Shown: piece after piece, positions 6,206 through 14,038 of the stretch
How positions within the stretch are numbered: position 1 is the first letter of the stretch
How the letters are laid out: each line of letters opens with the position of its first letter
Assembly (NCBI GenBank): GCA_964515175.1
Contig: CAZEUR010000028.1
Span: forward strand, 1-15,799
From: CAIWGV01 sp964515175
GTDB lineage: Bacteria > Pseudomonadota > Alphaproteobacteria > UBA7879 > UBA5542
Length of the DNA: 15,799 nucleotides
Reading direction: 5' to 3'
Made by a program: the position numbers and the translations under genes
The notes under the pieces: model-generated
What the model was told of the DNA's origin: nothing
Seen by the model: only the letters and a program-made list of their open reading frames with translations
The model's database searches: none

Positions 6206-8452
6206 ATGGGGAATTTAAAATTTTTTCGGTCTTTTGTGGTTCTGTCTTTTTTCACGATCCTTTGTTCCAATAAAGCAAATGGGACGCTAATCCCTGCGTA
6301 TTGGGAGGGCCGAATAGACAACGCATGGAGTACACTGGCCAACTGGAAGGGAGATGTGGGGGGGGTGTATGCAGCCTTCTTTGTGCCGGATCAATGTAAT
6401 TTTGTGACTCCACAGGTCTACTTTACAGATTTAGGAAGGGGGCAACCAACAGTCAATTTAATGACTGGCGATAATAGCCCGGGACAAGATGATCCAAATA
6501 TTAATAGCATTCAAATTTCCTCTTTGGAATTTAGTGGAAGTACTTCTTTTACCTTAAATCTCTTGGGATCTAATATGGAGGTTTATGATAACATCTCTAA
6601 TACTTCTAACGTTTCTCAAACTATTAATATTTCGAAGGGCTATTCTTTAGATTACGTGAATCTTTCCGGTATGACCATTAACAATAGAGGCCTAGTTCGA
6701 AGCTTTGCAAGTTCGTCAAATTATACAATTTCAAATAATACAATTAATAATATTGGAACTAATGCTGCTGATCGGGGGACTGCTGTGTTTTTTGCGGGAA
6801 GAAATGTGTCTCATGGGGTGATTACGAATAAGGGAGGGGCTACCTGGCTCTCAGATGCTACTTCTTTTGATAACGTAACCCTGCGCAATCAAATCAATAA
6901 CAATGTGCCCGGTTATTTAGGAGTGCAAGGAAATGGTGGGAGCTCTGTGCCTTTTACAACGGCGGCTCCTTTAGGAATAGATATTAATGCTCACACAAAT
7001 GGGTTTGTTATTCTAAAGGATGGTGCCTCAGTCACTATGACAGACCCCTCTAGTTTAGTTTTGTATTTAGAACCAGGAAGTTTTTTTAATAACACACCCA
7101 GATGGTTGTTTTTGGGAAGTGGAAATAATCAAGGGGGAAGCGTTTCCTGGAGTGAAGAGGCCCTTCTGTTATTGGATGCTAGCGGTACTCCTCTTACGAG
7201 TGTTACGGCAACATTAGTAGCGGGAGGAGAGGGGGATGCTCTTCAAGCCCTGCCTGCGGGGGTGGCGATCCCTGATGGACTAGACAACACATCGTTGGCT
7301 AACGATCTCTTGCCTATTTTGCGTGTGGTGTTAAACGGAGGAGTTCCGGTACAAGAGAGTGTGAAGGAACAAGTACAAAGTATGAGAGCGGGACATACAA
7401 GTACGTTAAACAAACTTCGGGTAGGGGTTCAGAACGTAGCTCGACATATAGTAGAGCGAGTGTCGGGAGTAAGAGGATCTGAGTGGGCATCGAAAGAGTC
7501 CCGTGCTATGCCAAGATTGCAAGAGATGTCATTCCAAACTCCTACTGCTTCTACCTCCTTTTTAAGTCTGACAGACTCGATGATGGGGGTGATGGCAGAA
7601 GAGACGGTTGATCGATTTGCCCCTTTTCGAACAGATAGAACGGGGATTTGGGCTCAACCTTTTGGCCAAGTTGTAGAACAAGGATCATCAACGACACAAA
7701 CTGGCTATAATAGCAGAACAACCGGTATCGTGTTTGGGGTGGATCATAAGGTGAGCTCTGAGCTTTTGGTAGGGGGAGCGCTAGGAACGGCACAAAGCAA
7801 TTCCAATTTTAAGAATAATGCAGGAAAGACACAAATTAAAGATTACTTTGTGACCTTATTTGGAAACTGGTTTAAGAACAAATGGTTTGTGGAGGGATTT
7901 TTAAGTATAAGTACCGAGCGATTCAAGGAAGGTCGAGTGGTGAATGATTTAACCGTGGCTTCTAACCAACATGAAGGATATCAGGTGGTTCCTTCTCTAG
8001 GATTTGGGCATAGATTAGATTGGAATGGATATGGAATTATCCCATTCGCTCATACTACCTTATTGTATGGTCATGAAAATAAATATACTGAAAAAGGGGC
8101 GGGGTTGGCCAATCAAACGGTCAAGGCAAGAGATTCCGCCACTCTAAGGACGGAAGCTGGGATAGATATGACTTTAGACAGCAAATATGAGGATGTTAAA
8201 GTGGTGTATGGATTGGGAGTCTCGGCGGTTTTAAATGATCCCGTGAAAAAAAGCCCTACTAACGGAACAGTAGAGGCGGGTAATGCCTTTGGAGTTCGCG
8301 ATGTTTCTAAAAAGGAGTGGGGAGGAGTATTAAGGCTTTCAAGTGAGATGATGTTTGATAGCAGCTGGTTTGCCAATTTTTATTATGCCGGAGAGTTTGC
8401 ATTACGCTACCAAGCCCATGAAGGAGCATTCCGTATCGGAAAGAGATTTTAA
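6206..8452 (+). CDS. Autotransporter (type Va secretion) outer-membrane protein
   Basis: A self-secreting surface protein: the signal peptide directs Sec export, the C-terminal barrel inserts in the outer membrane with BAM help, and the passenger reaches the surface. Residues 1 to about 26 are the signal (MGNLKFFRSFVVLSFFTILC). The passenger, about 27-400, is rich in Asn, Ser, Thr and Gly (for example SSNYTISNNTINNIGTNAAD), consistent with a beta-helix. A linker with charged, helix-prone sequence follows (about 390-440), then a 12-strand-type barrel of about 270 residues from GIWAQPFGQ (479) to the end. The last residues, FRIGKRF, end in the aromatic Phe required for barrel assembly. The start at 6206 was preferred to ATG 6179 because GGAAGGG precedes it and the signal peptide begins there. 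The passenger is short and no protease or lipase motif is seen, so an adhesin-like role is only a guess. Confidence 0.88.
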   Translation: MGNLKFFRSFVVLSFFTILCSNKANGTLIPAYWEGRIDNAWSTLANWKGDVGGVYAAFFVPDQCNFVTPQVYFTDLGRGQPTVNLMTGDNSPGQDDPNINSIQISSLEFSGSTSFTLNLLGSNMEVYDNISNTSNVSQTINISKGYSLDYVNLSGMTINNRGLVRSFASSSNYTISNNTINNIGTNAADRGTAVFFAGRNVSHGVITNKGGATWLSDATSFDNVTLRNQINNNVPGYLGVQGNGGSSVPFTTAAPLGIDINAHTNGFVILKDGASVTMTDPSSLVLYLEPGSFFNNTPRWLFLGSGNNQGGSVSWSEEALLLLDASGTPLTSVTATLVAGGEGDALQALPAGVAIPDGLDNTSLANDLLPILRVVLNGGVPVQESVKEQVQSMRAGHTSTLNKLRVGVQNVARHIVERVSGVRGSEWASKESRAMPRLQEMSFQTPTASTSFLSLTDSMMGVMAEETVDRFAPFRTDRTGIWAQPFGQVVEQGSSTTQTGYNSRTTGIVFGVDHKVSSELLVGGALGTAQSNSNFKNNAGKTQIKDYFVTLFGNWFKNKWFVEGFLSISTERFKEGRVVNDLTVASNQHEGYQVVPSLGFGHRLDWNGYGIIPFAHTTLLYGHENKYTEKGAGLANQTVKARDSATLRTEAGIDMTLDSKYEDVKVVYGLGVSAVLNDPVKKSPTNGTVEAGNAFGVRDVSKKEWGGVLRLSSEMMFDSSWFANFYYAGEFALRYQAHEGAFRIGKRF

Positions 8453-8477
8453 GAAGGCTTCTTCGTCTTTAACAGCT

Positions 8478-9594
8478 TTACTTTCTTATATTTTGAGATC
8501 CAATCCTCTGCATCAAGGCGGCCTCAATGAACTCATCGATCTTGCCATCTAGAACAGCCTGAGTGTTCCCTTTTTCAACGCCTGTGCGGGTGTCTTTGAC
8601 CATCTGATAGGGTTGGAGCACGTAAGAGCGAATCTGATTGCCCCATCCAATGTCTGTCTTGCTAGAGGAGGCGGCTTGTGCCTCTTCCTCACGCTTCCGC
8701 ATTTCGAGCTCATAGAGACGGGACCGAAGCATATCAAAAGCTTGGGCGCGGTTTCGGTGTTGAGACCGATCATTCTGACATTGGACCACGATGCCTGTGG
8801 GAAGATGGGTGATACGAATGGCGCTGTCGGTCTTGTTCACGTGCTGACCGCCTGCACCGGAGGCTCGGTAGGTATCAATGCGGAGATCTTTATCTAAGAT
8901 TTCAATTTTGATGTCATCGTTTAGGACAGGATAGACCCAAACGGAGGCAAAGCTGGTATGGCGTTTGGAGTTTGCATCAAAGGGCGAAATGCGGACTAGT
9001 CTATGAACCCCGCTTTCTGTTTTGAGCCACCCATAGGCATTATGTCCTGAGATCTGCAGTGTAATAGATTTGATGCCGGCTTCTTCGCCAGGCGTTTCTT
9101 CCAGGACTTCAAGTTTATAAGAATGATCTTCCGCCCATCGGCTATACATACGCAAGAGAATCTCTGCCCAGTCTTGAGCCTCTGTGCCGCCAGCACCCGC
9201 GTGGATTTCAAAAAAGGCGTTGCATTTATCTGCCTCTCCTGACAGGAGGCTTTCTACACGCAGAGTATTCGCGCGCCTCATGAGATTTTCGAGAAGTTTT
9301 TCAGCGTCTAAGATTGTGGGTTCATCTTGTTCGGAGTCTCCCAACTCTAAAAGCAGCAAGGCTTCTTCCAAACTTTGTTCCAGAGAAGAAATTTTTTCTC
9401 TTTGAGCTGTGAGGCCTGTGCGTTCTTCCATAAGAGCTTGAGCCTTTTTGGAATCATCCCAAAAAGTGGGGGCCTGGGAAATAATCTCTATTTCGTCTAG
9501 ACGTTTTTGGATGGCCTCAATGTCAAAGAAACCTCCGCAAAAGCGCGAGAGTTTCTTGAATTTCTTGGATCAACTGTGTGGTTTCAATCTTCAT
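8478..9594 (-). CDS. prfB: Peptide chain release factor 2, expressed through a +1 programmed frameshift
   Basis: Recognises UGA and UAA stop codons and triggers peptide release on the ribosome. Translation starts at ATG 9594-9592 (MKIETTQLIQ), reads 23 codons to the in-frame TGA at 9525-9523, shifts +1, and continues as DIEAIQKRLDEIEIISQAPT to the stop at 8478. The joined product is 371 residues (23 plus 348), the normal RF2 length. The stop-codon reading motif SPF falls at about 203-205 and the catalytic GGQ at about 248-250, where E. coli RF2 has them at 205-207 and 250-252. Reading the gene from the internal ATG at 9431 would lose 54 residues of domain 1. No clear ribosome site precedes 9594. 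A 10-codon open frame (9591-9623) ends with a UGA overlapping this start. The gene converges with the autotransporter, leaving 25 bp between stops. Confidence 0.96.
9522..9537 (-). promoter_or_regulatory. prfB +1 programmed ribosomal frameshift site
   Basis: Read on the - strand the site is CGGAGGTTTCTTTGAC. It contains the slippery CTT (9528-9526), the UGA stop (9525-9523) followed by C, a poor termination context, and a Shine-Dalgarno-like GGAGG (9536-9532) placed three bases before CTT. This is the same architecture as the E. coli prfB site (SD-like element, three bases, CUU UGA C). It gives autoregulation: when RF2 is scarce the ribosome pauses at UGA and shifts, making more RF2. Confidence 0.95.
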
Positions 9595-9633
9595 AAGCTT
9601 AAGATAGCTGAATAAAGAAGCATTGAAAAGAGG

Positions 9634-10158
9634 CTATTTTTGAAGAACCATGGATTGCCAACCGGGGGGAGAAAAGATCTTTGGATTTGTATCCCGTGTG
9701 AATCCAACTTTCTCATATAGAGCAATGGCGCCTTTATTTCTAAGGGCAACGCTGAGGCCAAATTTTGTAAAGGGAACAGAGGCCCTCTTGTCAGACTTGT
9801 AGACGCTTAGAAATGTGTGTATGGCCCATGCGGCGTACCCTTTTCTTCGGTGGCCCTCATAAACGTCTATTTGGCCTATGGAGAGGTAGCCAGGCGTTTC
9901 TTAGTTGGTGATTCCCATGGATCCAACAACTGTATCTGTGCCTTTGGCGACTTCGGAGTCATTCATAAGTTTTATCTGAAAACTTCTTTTGAATACGGCG
10001 GAATCATCCGGATGTCTCCAGCAGCATTCCAGATAAATGGGAGCTCCTTTTTTGCGAAATTGTTGTCCAATCTGTATGCCATCATCAATGACAGAAAAGG
10101 CAGTGGATGTCAGCAAGACGCAAACTAATAGAAAAGGGGCATAAACTTTTTTTAACAT
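9634..10158 (-). pseudogene. GNAT N-acetyltransferase with signal peptide, interrupted by an in-frame TAA
   Basis: The frame from ATG 10158 encodes a signal-peptide-like start (MLKKVYAPFLLVCVLLTSTA) and continues for 85 residues to TAA at 9901-9903. The same frame then stays open for 88 more codons to TAG 9634-9636 and carries the diagnostic GNAT elements: the acetyl-CoA loop in VYEGHRRKGYAAWAIHTFL (R/Q-x-x-G-x-A type) and the C-terminal NKGAIALYEKVGF motif. The downstream half therefore completes the fold and the TAA splits one gene. ATG 10158 was chosen over 10170 because GGAG lies about 9 bases upstream of it. GNATs are usually cytosolic acetyl-CoA enzymes, so the signal peptide is odd. 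I read it as a recent pseudogene; a sequencing error or rare readthrough cannot be ruled out. It lies 39 bp upstream of prfB. Confidence 0.8.
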
Positions 10159-10187
10159 AAAAAACTCCATTCAATAACTCTGAAAAT

Positions 10188-10215
10188 CATATAAGAAGCC
10201 TTTTTGAATTTTCAA
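10188..10215 (-). promoter_or_regulatory. Candidate promoter for the GNAT gene
   Basis: On the - strand TTGAAA (10215-10210, 5 of 6 matches) and TATATG (10193-10188, 4 of 6) are 16 bp apart and end 29 bp before the ATG at 10158. Next to it, 10215-10234 is a near-perfect palindrome (AGAAC...GTTCT arms) that could be an operator shared with the divergent LysE-type gene. Confidence 0.35.
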
Positions 10216-10276
10216 GAACCTTTTTAAAAGTTCTCTCTTGAATTTCTTTGCAAAACCCGATAGAAATAAGCCCATC

Positions 10277-10924
10277 ATGCATATGTTTATACCTCAATTT
10301 TTAGATTTATTCGCCATGAATTTTGGCAATCTGGCAAGTCCTGGGCCCGAGACTGCGCTCATGATGCACAATAGCAGCTATTATTCCCGCAAGGTGGGGT
10401 TGTTTACGGGGTTTGGTATTCTTTGTAGTACCATTATCCATCGTATTTACAGCATCCTTATTTTTCATGTGGTGTTGACTCAAAGCTCTTTGTTTTGGCT
10501 GAATATTCTTAAGTATGTAGCCAGTGGGTATTTGGCCTATTTGGCTGTCCGGATGTTTTTTTCACCGGTGACTGAACCGAATAAGGAAGACAGTAAATAT
10601 ATTACGCACCTGAAAAAACTTACCCCCAAAAAAGCTTTTAAAATGGGATTTTTAATTGATATCGTCCATCCTGGATCTTCTCTTGGGTTCATTTCTATAT
10701 TGACAGCAACTGTAAGCAAAGAGACTCCTCTCAGTGTTCTGGTTATTTATGTAACACTTCTTATGTGTACGTCTCTTCTTTGGTATAGTGGATCTGCCAT
10801 GTTTTTCTCTCATCCCTTTTTCAGAAAGCTTATTTATAAGGGAGGAAAATGGGTCAATCGGACGATGGGGATTTTCATGCTATATTTTGCTTGTAAACTG
10901 GCCATGAGAACTCTAGAATCATAA
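10277..10924 (+). CDS. LysE/RhtB-family amino-acid exporter
   Basis: An inner-membrane exporter of the LysE superfamily, which moves amino acids or their derivatives out of the cell. The family N-terminal signature is clear: FGNLASPGPETALMMHNSSY near residues 14-33, with the ASPGP loop, followed by hydrophobic segments (about 37-60, 65-90, 135-160, 165-190, 195-212) consistent with six membrane helices. At 215 residues it has the usual length. I chose ATG 10277; ATG 10283 and the upstream TTG 10238 are alternatives, and no strong ribosome site decides between them. Substrate cannot be told from sequence. A fragment of a second LysE-family gene lies at 15562-15687. Confidence 0.85.
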   Translation: MHMFIPQFLDLFAMNFGNLASPGPETALMMHNSSYYSRKVGLFTGFGILCSTIIHRIYSILIFHVVLTQSSLFWLNILKYVASGYLAYLAVRMFFSPVTEPNKEDSKYITHLKKLTPKKAFKMGFLIDIVHPGSSLGFISILTATVSKETPLSVLVIYVTLLMCTSLLWYSGSAMFFSHPFFRKLIYKGGKWVNRTMGIFMLYFACKLAMRTLES

Positions 10925-11018
10925 TATAGCTCGTCCTTTATAGTCTGAGCGCACGTTACTCCTCGCTCGTGTATGTTTTTATTACACATCGCTGTGTCGT
11001 GCCTATGCTCAAATTAAA
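10925..11018. repeat. Palindrome-rich intergenic element
   Basis: The 94-bp stretch holds nested dyads: TGAGC (10945 on) with GCTCA near 11010, GCACG with CGTGC, GAGCG with CGCTC, and the perfect hairpin ACACA-TCGC-TGTGT. The composition (CTCCTCGCTCGTGTATG style) differs from the AT-rich flanks and recalls short dispersed palindromic elements of host-associated alphaproteobacteria. It could act as a transcript-end hairpin for the LysE gene or as 5' leader of the next gene. No T-tract follows, so an intrinsic terminator is not supported. Confidence 0.55.
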
Positions 11019-11066
11019 ATGACTTCGCTATCTAAAAGTTTAGAAAAAACAATTAAAGGAGGTCGT

Positions 11067-11654
11067 ATGAAAGTCCTATCATTGATACTTGGGGGATCTG
11101 TTCTCTTGTCTTCTTTTCAGGCTGTTTCCATGTCCGGGACGCCTGGTGCCGGAACGAATCCTGCGGCTGGGGTTTATGGTGAGGCTCAAGGTCTTACCCG
11201 TCTTGTGGAAGGATCCACAAGGGAAGATATGCAGCTTAGGACAAACTTGATGTCTCTGTCAGCTAAGCTCATTAGTTTTGGAGGGGCGTCTCCCAGTCAA
11301 TTCACAGATAAGGCAAAAGCCCAGAGTGTGTCCGCGGCCATTGACTCAATTTTGAATATGATTACGGGGTCTTCTGTCTCGTCTACAGTAAATGCGGCGG
11401 AAGCGGTTAAGGGCAATATAACAAACAATGTTTATTTATCAGGTCTCTTTATCCAGCAAGGGAATAACCCCAGTGTTTGGGATGGACTCATTTATCCTCA
11501 GCTTCTAACGGCCTTTATTCGCCTCCAGGCGTCTTATGCAGCGTCAGTTGTTCAATATCTTTCTGTAAACGTTCAAAGACTGACACCGCAAGAGGTGCAT
11601 GTGTTAACGAATACAGTGCAATCGGCGCTGAATCAGTTGAATTCTCTGACTTGA
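11067..11654 (+). CDS. Uncharacterised secreted protein
   Basis: I do not recognise this 195-residue product. It opens with a signal peptide (MKVLSLILGGSVLLSSFQAV, cleavage probably near residue 21), and the mature part is Ser-, Ala- and Thr-rich with no cysteine. Gly/Pro-rich sequence comes first (SGTPGAGTNPAAG), then mostly predicted amphipathic helix (TRLVEGSTREDMQLRTNLMS; AKAQSVSAAIDSILNMI; LTPQEVHVLTNTVQSALNQL). The start is set by a strong AAAGGAGG 5-6 bases before ATG 11067; the longer frame from 11019 would put a charged stretch before the signal peptide. It stands alone, between the palindrome-rich element and a second small palindromic element, and converges with ftsY. Periplasmic or secreted location is well supported; role unknown. 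Confidence 0.78.
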   Translation: MKVLSLILGGSVLLSSFQAVSMSGTPGAGTNPAAGVYGEAQGLTRLVEGSTREDMQLRTNLMSLSAKLISFGGASPSQFTDKAKAQSVSAAIDSILNMITGSSVSSTVNAAEAVKGNITNNVYLSGLFIQQGNNPSVWDGLIYPQLLTAFIRLQASYAASVVQYLSVNVQRLTPQEVHVLTNTVQSALNQLNSLT

Positions 11655-11669
11655 TCCCAGGCCTATAAA

Positions 11670-11702
11670 ACTCCCATTGCTTCGCGAGCCTGCAGGATGA
11701 CA
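11670..11702. repeat. Short near-palindromic element
   Basis: The segment between the convergent 3' ends contains CCATTGCTTCGCGAGCCTGC and then AGGATGACA. GCTTCGCGAGCC is a near palindrome and CCTGCAGG a perfect one. It resembles the short GC-richer dispersed elements often found between genes in Rickettsiales and relatives. It may end transcripts from both sides. Only one copy is in the window, so repetition is inferred. Confidence 0.4.
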
Positions 11703-11705
11703 GAT

Positions 11706-12641
11706 TTAGGAGGAAACGGGATCTTTTAATCCCACCAGACTCCGGGCAAAGTCTTTGGGGTGGAAGGGATGAAGGTCTTCCGCATCTTCCCCAACTCCAA
11801 TGGCATGAATGGGGAGCTTAAACCGTTCTGTAATGCCGGCCACAACACCCCCTCGGGCGGTGCCATCTAATTTAGTCATGATTAACCCCGTAACGGGTAG
11901 ATATTTCTGGAAGAATTCTACTTGAGCGTAAGTGTTTTGACCAATCATGGCATCTAAAACGAGAAGACAGCTTTGGGGGAGCTCTGGCGAGATCTTTTTC
12001 AAAACACGATTAATCTTTTCAAGTTGGGACATGAGAGCTTCATTCGTATGAAGACGTCCTGCGGTATCAATGAGGAGAACATGATGTCCCACTTTGACAG
12101 CTTCTTCATAAGCGTCATAGGCGAGTCCCGCTGGATCTGCCCCCATGGGACGACTCATGACCGGTATATTCAAACGGTTTGCCCAGACTTGCAATTGCTC
12201 AACGGCGGCTGCCCGAAAGGTATCTGCCGCCACAACAGCCACCGAATGACCCTGTTTTTGAAAATGGTGGGCGAGTTTTGCGGTGGTGGTGGTTTTGCCA
12301 GCCCCATTGACGCCAACCATCACGATAACATGAGGATGTTTTTTAGATATTTCGAGAGGGTATGCGTAGGGGCGGAGGATGCTTTCAATTTCCTCCGCAA
12401 TGGTTTCAAGAACTGTTTCTCGAGAATATTCTTTTTCAAAGGAGGTTTTTTTAATTTTTTGAATAATCCTTGCAGCAACATCTGTGCCCATATCTGCCTG
12501 GATCAAGATATCTTCGAGAGCCTCTAGGCCGGCTTCATCAATTTTTGTATGGGTAAAAACCTGCGCGATATTTTGGGTAAGCTTTTCAGAGCTTTTTTGC
12601 AAACCATCTTTTAATCTGGAGAGCCATCCTTTTTTTAACAT
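11706..12641 (-). CDS. ftsY: Signal recognition particle receptor FtsY
   Basis: The SRP receptor GTPase, which docks Ffh-ribosome complexes at the inner membrane and hands nascent membrane proteins to SecYEG. The 311-residue product has a short N-terminal amphipathic start (MLKKGWLSRLKDGL) and no long acidic A domain, which is usual in alphaproteobacteria. The N domain covers about 15-95, then the G domain: G1 GVNGAGKTTTTAK (110-122), DTFRAAAVEQL (140-150), G3 DTAGR (192-196) and G4 TKLDGTARGG (256-265). The closing GVGEDAEDLHPF is the standard FtsY/Ffh C-terminal motif. It overlaps the end of mtaB by 7 bp, so the two are probably cotranslated; this order is common in alphaproteobacteria. Assignment is secure. 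Confidence 0.97.
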   Translation of the reverse strand: MLKKGWLSRLKDGLQKSSEKLTQNIAQVFTHTKIDEAGLEALEDILIQADMGTDVAARIIQKIKKTSFEKEYSRETVLETIAEEIESILRPYAYPLEISKKHPHVIVMVGVNGAGKTTTTAKLAHHFQKQGHSVAVVAADTFRAAAVEQLQVWANRLNIPVMSRPMGADPAGLAYDAYEEAVKVGHHVLLIDTAGRLHTNEALMSQLEKINRVLKKISPELPQSCLLVLDAMIGQNTYAQVEFFQKYLPVTGLIMTKLDGTARGGVVAGITERFKLPIHAIGVGEDAEDLHPFHPKDFARSLVGLKDPVSS

Positions 12642-13894
12642 GGAAGTGCTGTTCCCAAGAGATGGTGTGAGGTGTGTCCCGTAATTTTAATACGCACCAA
12701 GGTTCCGGGTTCCAAGGTTTTGTCGGGGAGGACGGATGCAAAATGCTCCGTGAGTCCCGTATGATCTTTCTCTATGACAATCTCAGCCTGGTTGCCGATC
12801 ATGGATGCAAACAATTTTTCTTTCATGTCTTTCCCTTTTTGCCGCAATCTTGCAGCCCGCTCCTTTATGATATCACGATTTACCTGTGGCATGCGAGAGG
12901 CGGGGGTTTCTTTATGAGGAGAGAAGGGAAAAACATGAAGATAAGAGATGTTGCACTCTTCAATAAGGTTCAGAGAATTTTGAAACATCTCCTCTGTTTC
13001 TGTGGGAAATCCTGCAATGATATCGGCTCCAAATACGACGTCAGGGCGAAGAGACCGCATGCGGATGCAAAAATCTATCACATCTTGTCTGAGATGACGT
13101 CGCTTCATTCTTTTGAGGATAAGGTCGTCTCCTGCCTGCAGGCTGATATGCACATGGGGCATAAGACGGGGATTGGTGGCAAAAGCCTCCCACAAAGATT
13201 CGTCAAACTCAACGGGATCCACGGAAGATAAGCGCAGTCTTTTCAAATTCGGTATATGATCTAAAATTTCTTGGACGCAAAGGCCCAGTGTGAGTTTGGG
13301 CGTGAAATCCTCCCCGTAAGAGGTAATGTCCACACCTGTTAGGATGACTTCTGGAATGCCTTGGTCAACCAAATGCTGGATCTGGGACATAATGTCTCTG
13401 AGGGGTACGCTGCGGCTATTGCCCCGGCCATAGGGAATACGGCAAAAGGTGCAGCGGTGGTTGCAGCCATTTTGAATTTCAATGAAAGCGCGGGTTTTTC
13501 CGTCAAAAGTGCTTACAACGGGAGTATTCGTTTGGGTGGAGGTCATAATGTCCTGCACGAGAATCCGGGAAGTTTCGTCGGGTAAAAAGCTTTGCAGCTT
13601 CATTTTCTCCTGGTTTCCGATGACTTTGTCCACTTCAGGCAGGCCTGAGAATTTTTCAGGATTAATCTGAGCTGCGCATCCTGTCACGATAATTTTATGG
13701 TTGGGATTTTCTCGCCGCGCACGACGGATAGTTTGGAACGCTTGTCGCTCGGCTTCCGCTGTTACTGCACAGGTATTCATAACAATGGTATTTTCTGTGC
13801 GTGATTGTTTGAGAAGGTCAGTTATGACTTGAGATTCATAAATGTTGAGACGACACCCAAAGGTGATGACTTTATTGCTATTCTTATCAGTCAT
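12635..13894 (-). CDS. mtaB: tRNA t6A37 methylthiotransferase MtaB
   Basis: A radical-SAM iron-sulfur enzyme that adds a methylthio group to t6A at position 37 of ANN-reading tRNAs, giving ms2t6A. The N-terminal UPF0004 domain supplies the auxiliary [4Fe-4S] ligands C14, C42 and C73 (in FGCRLN, NTCAVT and VTGCAAQ). The radical-SAM triad is C144, C148 and C151 (NGCNHRCTFCRIPYGRG). A C-terminal TRAM domain (about 350-415) follows. At 419 residues it is the MtaB size. The MiaB relative, which acts on i6A tRNAs, is less likely because of the FGCRLN/NTCAVT motifs and the neighbouring ftsY, but separation by motif alone is not absolute. It starts 25 bp after tRNA-His on the same strand and overlaps ftsY by 7 bp. 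Confidence 0.9.
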   Translation of the reverse strand: MTDKNSNKVITFGCRLNIYESQVITDLLKQSRTENTIVMNTCAVTAEAERQAFQTIRRARRENPNHKIIVTGCAAQINPEKFSGLPEVDKVIGNQEKMKLQSFLPDETSRILVQDIMTSTQTNTPVVSTFDGKTRAFIEIQNGCNHRCTFCRIPYGRGNSRSVPLRDIMSQIQHLVDQGIPEVILTGVDITSYGEDFTPKLTLGLCVQEILDHIPNLKRLRLSSVDPVEFDESLWEAFATNPRLMPHVHISLQAGDDLILKRMKRRHLRQDVIDFCIRMRSLRPDVVFGADIIAGFPTETEEMFQNSLNLIEECNISYLHVFPFSPHKETPASRMPQVNRDIIKERAARLRQKGKDMKEKLFASMIGNQAEIVIEKDHTGLTEHFASVLPDKTLEPGTLVRIKITGHTSHHLLGTALPC

Positions 13895-13919
13895 GAATAA
13901 AAGTGGTTCCTAGTAAAAC

Positions 13920-13997
13920 TGGGGCGAGTGATGGGATTCGAACCCACGGCATCCAATACCACAAACTGGCGCTCTAACCAACTGAGCTACACCCGCC
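13920..13997 (-). tRNA. tRNA-His (GUG)
   Basis: All arms can be folded by eye on the - strand. The acceptor GGCGGGTG pairs with CACTCGCC; the eighth pair is the encoded G-1:C73 that marks tRNA-His for its synthetase, and CCA is encoded at 13922-13920. The D arm is GCTC-AGTTGGTTA-GAGC, and the anticodon arm CCAGT/ATTGG encloses the loop TTGTGGT with anticodon GTG (13962-13960). The T arm is GTGGG-TTCGAAT-CCCAT. It reads in the same direction as mtaB, 25 bp away, and could share its transcript. Confidence 0.97.
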
Positions 13998-14009
13998 ACA
14001 TGAGTTGAC

Positions 14010-14038
14010 TTTCTACCTGTTTATAGGACTGGCGTCAA
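14010..14038 (-). promoter_or_regulatory. Candidate promoter for tRNA-His (and perhaps mtaB-ftsY)
   Basis: On the - strand TTGACG (14038-14033, 5 of 6 matches) and TAGAAA (14015-14010, 4 of 6) are exactly 17 bp apart, with the -10 ending 12 bp before the tRNA 5' end. Spacing fits a tRNA promoter. No terminator is seen between the tRNA and mtaB. Confidence 0.45.

Noticed and set aside
8451..8463. AAGAAG-G-CTTCTT palindrome as a terminator between the autotransporter and prfB
   Set aside because: The loop is too small, the stem is AT-rich and only a short T run follows; termination is possible but not supported.
8478..9431. prfB starting at the internal ATG 9431, or prfB as a frameshifted pseudogene
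   Set aside because: The upstream leader, the CTT TGA C site with GGAGG, and restoration of a normal 371-residue RF2 show a programmed frameshift.
9817..10128. 103-codon + strand open frame antisense to the GNAT gene
   Set aside because: The - strand carries clear GNAT motifs on both sides of the stop; the + frame has no recognisable content.
11973..12527. 184-codon open frame on the + strand inside ftsY
   Set aside because: Antisense shadow of a conserved GTPase; its translation shows no family features and no ribosome site.
12674..13231. 185-codon open frame on the + strand inside mtaB
   Set aside because: Antisense shadow of the radical-SAM/TRAM region, with no independent support.
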